A stretch of 9,144 nucleotides of DNA, from positions 1-9,144 of the forward strand of contig JAFVET010000155.1 in NCBI GenBank assembly GCA_017475875.1. The letters run 5' to 3'. Position 1 is the stretch's first letter; each line of letters opens with the position of its first letter. The notes beneath the pieces were generated by a model. It worked only from the letters and a program-made list of their open reading frames with translations. It was not told the origin of the DNA and made no database searches. Below are positions 5,494-9,144 of the stretch, piece after piece. This DNA comes from Candidatus Methanomethylophilaceae archaeon. GTDB taxonomy: Archaea > Thermoplasmatota > Thermoplasmata > Methanomassiliicoccales > Methanomethylophilaceae. A program made the position numbers and the translations under genes.

Positions 5494-6675
5494 TCACATT
5501 TCGCGACCCTGCATTCCACCCGTCTGGAGACGTCTCCTGTAGAAAACGTAAGCCGCCATGGACGCGGCGCCGATGACAGCCATCACCAGGAATATCGCGC
5601 CACCTTCCAACATGTCCACCGACAGCCCGTTGACCACGGGCCCCACCAGATATGCTGAATCCACGGCTATCTGGAACACCGCTATCGCCATGCTGTGGTC
5701 CTCCGGAGGGAGGCCGTCCACCACCATGGCCTGACCGATCGCCTGGATTCCGGCGAGGGCCAATCCGATCGGGAACGCTGCGGCGAGCAGGACCGCCCCC
5801 GTGGGAAAACATCCGATGGCCAATAAGGAGGCGACGAACGCCGCGAACAACGGTATGAGCACCCTGTCCGGACCTCCCTCGTCGTACCTTCCGACGATGA
5901 ACAGTCTGCTGACCACCGTGGCCACGGACATCACCACGTAGAAGTAATGGGTGAAACCCTCGATCCCCAGCGAGACACCCAACGGCGCGATGAAGGTGAG
6001 GAGGCCGGAGTATGCGATCAGGAAGATCAGGGAGACGGTCGAGACGGGTGCGGTCCTCCGCAGGATGTACCTCCTCCGTTCCTTCCGATACACCTGTGGC
6101 ACCCCTCCGACCCTGCCGAGCAGCAGAGCGGAGCACATGGAGAGTCCAGATGCGACGAGTCCGAGGAGGAACACCTCGTCGTATCTTCCGGTGTTCACCA
6201 GGCCGATGGTCATCAGGGGGCCGATGGCCATCGCCAGGCTGTAGCTGAGTGTGAAATAGCCGAGGCCTCTGCCCCGGATGTCGTCGGGAAGCTTCACCGA
6301 CACATGTGAGAACACCGACAGTTCGGCGATCCCGTAGGTGGCGCCATGGGCGAGGTTGGAGATCACCACGACCGCGGGGTCGTCGCAAAGGAGATGCACG
6401 GCACTGAGCAAGGTCCCGGCACCCATAGCCATAGCGCACATCCTCCCGGGTCCGAACGACCAGATCCGGGTGCGGATGAGGAGGCGTCCCGCGATGTCCC
6501 CCGCTATGAACACCCCGGCCACCAGTCCGCCTACCGCGGAACCGGTGCCCAGGACGTCCGTCGAATAGGAGGGCATCGCGGTGAAGTGCGCGAAGAACAC
6601 CACGGTCATGAGGAAGCAGGCGAACCACGCCGCCGCGAAGTCACGACCAGAGACGGCCTCACTGAAACCCGTCAT
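5494..6675 (-). CDS. major facilitator superfamily transporter
   Basis: This 393-residue protein is almost entirely hydrophobic segments and fits the twelve-helix MFS plan, with a basic central loop (QVYRKERRRYILRR, about residues 199-212) between the two six-helix halves. The loop after helix 2 has AGRLLIRTRIWSFGPGR, a relaxed form of the MFS motif A that lacks its usual acidic residue. The substrate cannot be predicted. It starts 11 nt after the stop of the MtaA/MtbA-type methyltransferase gene on the same strand with no promoter between, so the two are very likely co-transcribed. Transport of a methylated compound or cofactor is a reasonable guess, but drug or metabolite efflux is equally open. 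No clear Shine-Dalgarno precedes the ATG. Confidence 0.85.
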   Translation of the reverse strand: MTGFSEAVSGRDFAAAWFACFLMTVVFFAHFTAMPSYSTDVLGTGSAVGGLVAGVFIAGDIAGRLLIRTRIWSFGPGRMCAMAMGAGTLLSAVHLLCDDPAVVVISNLAHGATYGIAELSVFSHVSVKLPDDIRGRGLGYFTLSYSLAMAIGPLMTIGLVNTGRYDEVFLLGLVASGLSMCSALLLGRVGGVPQVYRKERRRYILRRTAPVSTVSLIFLIAYSGLLTFIAPLGVSLGIEGFTHYFYVVMSVATVVSRLFIVGRYDEGGPDRVLIPLFAAFVASLLAIGCFPTGAVLLAAAFPIGLALAGIQAIGQAMVVDGLPPEDHSMAIAVFQIAVDSAYLVGPVVNGLSVDMLEGGAIFLVMAVIGAASMAAYVFYRRRLQTGGMQGREM

Positions 6676-6686
6676 CGGCGTTCACG

Positions 6687-7679
6687 TTACTGGGAGAGGG
6701 CGAGGAGGTTGTCGTTCGGCGTCATGGGCGGCACACCGCATTCGGGCATCACGATGGCGAAACCAGCATCGGCGGAGCGTTTGGCCTCGGCGACCACGTC
6801 CGCAGGACCCTTTCCGAGAAGGGTGCCTACGGGGTTGACGCAGCCGAGCATGAGTGCGGCACCGTCCACGAGCGACATGTATCCCTCCGGGTCCCACGAC
6901 GCTTCGAGCGATATGCTGTCCTCGCCCTGCGATGCGAGCCGATGGGCGACCTCCTGGGTCCCACCGCAGGTGTGGACCGTGGAGAAGCAGTCTATGCCGG
7001 AAATGACCTTGGGGAGGTACGGGGTTACCATCACGTCGAAGTAATCCGGCGGGATGATGTCGCTCGAGGCGTCCTCTATCACGAACACGTCGTCGGTCCT
7101 CTCGGAAATGGCATGTGCATAGGCGGTCACATGTGGGACGAGGGCGTCCATCCATTTCGTGACCTTGTCCGGTTCCATCAGGAGGGCCATGAGGATGTTC
7201 TCCATGCCGAGAAGGTTGTTCGCGCAGGAGATCGTCCCGTTGAGCGCTCCGACAAGGAACAGGTCTTCACGTTTGCCGAGGATGTCGCACGCCTTCAGAA
7301 GGGTCTGGATCCTGGGGCGTTGGATGAACTCCTCCGGCGAGATCAAAGAGTCCGGGACGTCCATGAACCCCATGTCGTCGCGGAACGGTGATGATGCCAC
7401 CATGGGTTGGGAAGTGGGGGTTCCGGGGTCGACCGTGCATCCGAACGAATCGGCGTCGATGGTGATGCAGAACGGTACCCTCGCGTTGGCGAAACCGAAC
7501 ATCTCGTGCGGTTGGAGGGCCAGGCGCGCCATCTTCTCGGCATCGTAGTTGGCGTCGGGCCAGGAAGCCCCGCAGGCCTCCATCTGGCCGGCGGTCCCGG
7601 TCTGTACGAACAGCGCCGGCGGCGCGGAGTCGGAGACCCCGTCGTCGAATACCTTCACGATCTCGTCTTTGGTGTTCAT
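6687..7679 (-). CDS. methylcobamide:coenzyme M methyltransferase, MtaA/MtbA type (URO-D fold)
   Basis: These zinc enzymes of the uroporphyrinogen decarboxylase fold move the methyl group from a methylated corrinoid protein to coenzyme M, making methyl-CoM for methanogenesis from methanol or methylamines. The 330-residue length is typical. The zinc motif is H236-T-C238 in VHTCGG, with the late cysteine C314 in MPECGVPPMTPNDNL, matching the family's HxC...C pattern. The early block QTGTAGQMEACGASWPDA also fits. Start choice: the ATG at 7679 lies 26 bp after a good TATA box; the frame is open to 7805, but that extension crosses the promoter and hairpins. The corrinoid protein and substrate-specific methyltransferase are not nearby, so whether it serves methanol, methylamines or a methylthiol cannot be said. 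It leads an operon with the MFS transporter. Confidence 0.9.
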   Translation of the reverse strand: MNTKDEIVKVFDDGVSDSAPPALFVQTGTAGQMEACGASWPDANYDAEKMARLALQPHEMFGFANARVPFCITIDADSFGCTVDPGTPTSQPMVASSPFRDDMGFMDVPDSLISPEEFIQRPRIQTLLKACDILGKREDLFLVGALNGTISCANNLLGMENILMALLMEPDKVTKWMDALVPHVTAYAHAISERTDDVFVIEDASSDIIPPDYFDVMVTPYLPKVISGIDCFSTVHTCGGTQEVAHRLASQGEDSISLEASWDPEGYMSLVDGAALMLGCVNPVGTLLGKGPADVVAEAKRSADAGFAIVMPECGVPPMTPNDNLLALSQ

Positions 7680-7700
7680 AGGTCGGAATCCACTTTGTGA

Positions 7701-7709
7701 TTTAAAAAT
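7701..7709 (-). promoter_or_regulatory. TATA box of the methyltransferase-MFS operon
   Basis: The minus strand reads ATTTTTAAA, centred 26 bp upstream of the ATG at 7679. It fixes the start codon and implies a leaderless mRNA. Confidence 0.65.
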
Positions 7710-7745
7710 GGGACGATGGACGCGCGGTGGTCCATCGGACATGTT

Positions 7746-7760
7746 CCGGACTGTGTCCGG
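7746..7760. repeat. dyad CCGGAC-TGT-GTCCGG upstream of the methyltransferase promoter
   Basis: A perfect 6-bp inverted repeat with a 3-bp centre, about 37 bp upstream of the TATA box of the methyltransferase operon. A second dyad, CGTGA-TT-TCACG, sits at 7767-7778. They may be regulator sites, or later hairpins in the tail of the ABC operon transcript. Confidence 0.4.
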
Positions 7761-7787
7761 TCGATACGTGATTTCACGAACGGTTTC

Positions 7788-7815
7788 TGCCGGCACGGCT
7801 GACACCGTGCCGGCA
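7788..7815 (-). terminator. perfect 11-bp hairpin after the ABC permease gene
   Basis: TGCCGGCACGG (7788-7798) and CCGTGCCGGCA (7805-7815) pair perfectly around a 6-nt loop. In the minus-strand transcript the hairpin begins 5 nt after the permease stop. No T-run follows, so it may protect or process the 3' end instead of ending transcription by the usual archaeal U-tract. Confidence 0.55.
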
Positions 7816-7820
7816 TCGGG

Positions 7821-8597
7821 TCAGAAGTCCCTTCTGGAGAACCCGAGGTATCCGAGGATGGCGGGTACGAATCCCCAGAGCAGCAGGACCATGACGGTCC
7901 TAGGGCCGTCGACCGGGTCTCCGGGACCGAGCAGGTCGTTCCCGAAAACACTGGTGATCGCGTTGCCCGCCGAGTTTATCATGTACCAGGGGTCGTCGAG
8001 GCCTGCCGCCAATATGACGACGGCCACGACTATGTCGAGGAAGAGCGCGAGCGTGAAGAAAGTAAGGATGGAAGAGGTGCTGGCCTTCTTCATGAAGCAG
8101 CTTATGAGCACCGCCACCCCCGTGGTCGCGAAGCAGTAGCACACCGCGTATCCGAGCGAGACCCAGAGCGTCCCGTCGATCTTCCCAGGCCCTATGAGGC
8201 AGAGGACCGCAACGACCAGGTAGTAGACGATGACGAACGCGGTGGTGATCGCGAACGCCGCCATGAACTTCCCCGTGAATATCGACCATTTCCTGATGGG
8301 CCTCGTGAAGAGGATGAGTGCGGTACGCTCCTCGTATTCGGAAACTATGGTCGTGGCCCCGAAGAGGGTCACCGAGATTATGATCATCAGGCTGATGACC
8401 ATGCAGTAGAGCGAACTGAGCCCCACCGGGTCGTCGCCCAACCCGTCTCCAAGGAACACCATGGCGGCGGTGATGGCCGCGAGTATCAGTCCGATGAGCG
8501 CGGACAGCACCAGGATGCGGCGTCCGCGCACGTGCTTAAGGAGCTCGTTGTGCATGACCACGAACGATAGTCTGACATCGTCTGCGAATCCGTCCAC
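7821..8597 (-). CDS. ABC-2 type transporter permease
   Basis: This 258-residue membrane protein has six predicted hydrophobic segments: one after a short cytoplasmic N-terminus (about 28-48), then about 63-83, 110-135, 142-165, 174-200 and 235-250. It carries the pattern of ABC-2 permeases of the NosY/Gld type, SEYEERTALILFTRPIRKW (about 85-103), the coupling region that contacts the ATPase. It would pair with the ATPase encoded just upstream on the same strand to form an exporter; the substrate is unknown. The start is a GTG at 8597, chosen because GAGGTGAG sits 3 nt before it and overlaps the ATPase stop. The gap between the two genes is 4 nt, so they are translationally coupled. The transcript probably ends at the hairpin 7788-7815. 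Confidence 0.88.
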   Translation of the reverse strand: MDGFADDVRLSFVVMHNELLKHVRGRRILVLSALIGLILAAITAAMVFLGDGLGDDPVGLSSLYCMVISLMIIISVTLFGATTIVSEYEERTALILFTRPIRKWSIFTGKFMAAFAITTAFVIVYYLVVAVLCLIGPGKIDGTLWVSLGYAVCYCFATTGVAVLISCFMKKASTSSILTFFTLALFLDIVVAVVILAAGLDDPWYMINSAGNAITSVFGNDLLGPGDPVDGPRTVMVLLLWGFVPAILGYLGFSRRDF

Positions 8598-8600
8598 GTC

Positions 8601-8608
8601 CTCACCTC
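8601..8608 (-). promoter_or_regulatory. Shine-Dalgarno site of the ABC permease
   Basis: The minus strand reads GAGGTGAG, complementary to the 3' end of archaeal 16S rRNA. It overlaps the TGA of the ATPase gene and lies 3 nt before the GTG start. It is the clearest Shine-Dalgarno in the window and decides this non-ATG start. Confidence 0.65.
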
Positions 8609-9144
8609 GACTCCTTCACGAGCTCCAGATACCTCTCTTCCAGAGCGTTCTGTCCTTCGGACATCGAATACACCCCTATGTCCAGGGACGCGAGCGACCT
8701 GAACAGTTCCGAACTCTCGTCCTTTCCGCCTTTGAGTGACACCACGATGTCCTCTCCCTTCCTTTCCGCGGATTTGACGTTGGCCAGCCCCTCTATCGAC
8801 GCCAGCATGTCCTGGTTCGGCTCCGCCTTCGTCTTGACGATGATGGTACGCGTGTCGGCGTGACCGAGGACGTCATAGAGGTCGTCGTGTATGAGGAGGG
8901 TCCCGTGGTTCATGACCGCGACACGGTCGCACAGGTCGCTGACCTCGTACATCATGTGGGAGGACATAAGCACCGTGAGGTCGTTCCTGTCGTCGCGGAT
9001 GCGTTTGAGGATGTCCCTCATCTCGGCCATCCCCCTCGGGTCGAGACCCGACGTCGGTTCGTCGAGGATGACGACCTCGGGGGAGTTGAGGAGGGAAAGC
9101 CCGATGCTGATCCTCTGCCTCAGACCCTTGGAGAAGGTTCCGAG
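8602..9144 (-). CDS. ABC transporter ATP-binding protein (partial, N-terminus outside window)
   Basis: The last 180 residues of an ABC ATPase are visible, and the frame runs off the right edge. Seen in order are the signature loop FSKGLRQRISIG (variant of LSGGQ, common in ABC-2 export ATPases), Walker B with D-loop VVILDEPTSGLDP, and the switch histidine in LMSSHMMYEVSDLCDRV. After about 90 visible residues comes a C-terminal accessory domain ending in LEERYLELVKESR, typical of the CcmA/NatA-type exporters. Walker A and the Q-loop must lie beyond the window. It is followed after 4 nt by the permease gene and so forms the energising half of the same exporter. Confidence 0.93.
   Translation of the reverse strand, partial: LGTFSKGLRQRISIGLSLLNSPEVVILDEPTSGLDPRGMAEMRDILKRIRDDRNDLTVLMSSHMMYEVSDLCDRVAVMNHGTLLIHDDLYDVLGHADTRTIIVKTKAEPNQDMLASIEGLANVKSAERKGEDIVVSLKGGKDESSELFRSLASLDIGVYSMSEGQNALEERYLELVKESR

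Noticed and set aside
4108..5658. Long plus-strand frame of 516 codons opposite thiC
   Set aside because: It is an antisense shadow of thiC and the end of the MFS gene, caused by the G/C third-position bias; the thiC motifs on the other strand are unambiguous.
7680..7805. N-terminal extension of the methyltransferase to 7805
   Set aside because: It crosses the TATA box and two dyads; the remaining 330 residues already match the normal family length.

Overview
The window looks like chromosomal DNA of a methanogenic archaeon, most likely Methanomassiliicoccales (Thermoplasmata). The evidence is a methylcobamide:coenzyme M methyltransferase of the MtaA/MtbA type, a short ThiC, a tRNA-Thr without an encoded CCA end, and TATA-like boxes 25-28 bp upstream of most first genes. 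Those spacings imply leaderless mRNAs. The order-level placement is inference; no rRNA or other marker gene is present.

Left part (1-2300): the probable 5' tip of a minus-strand gene diverges from a flavin reductase-like protein (215-775), which ends at a strong hairpin terminator. Next is an AAA/DUF4143 ATPase (1014-2258) whose start and stop codons each abut a copy of a 42-bp palindrome-bearing repeat (972-1013 and 2259-2300). This repeat-gene-repeat unit is the most unusual structure in the window.

Middle (2301-4131): a four-helix membrane protein of unknown function has a C-terminal frame that runs without a stop into the next gene. It is followed by an endonuclease IV-like TIM-barrel protein, a tRNA-Thr(CGU), and a 27-residue single-helix membrane peptide with its own good TATA box.

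Right part (4129-9144), all on the minus strand and read from high to low coordinates: the ATPase of an ABC-2 transporter (cut by the window end) and its coupled permease form one operon, which ends at a perfect 11-bp hairpin. Then comes a second transcription unit, the MtaA/MtbA-type methyltransferase and an MFS transporter 11 nt apart. Last is thiC, which makes the thiamin pyrimidine and has its own TATA-like box. The ABC pair begins its second gene with a Shine-Dalgarno sequence, unlike the promoter-proximal genes, fitting leaderless starts for first genes and SD starts inside operons.

No CRISPR array, transposase, rRNA or recognisable riboswitch was seen.
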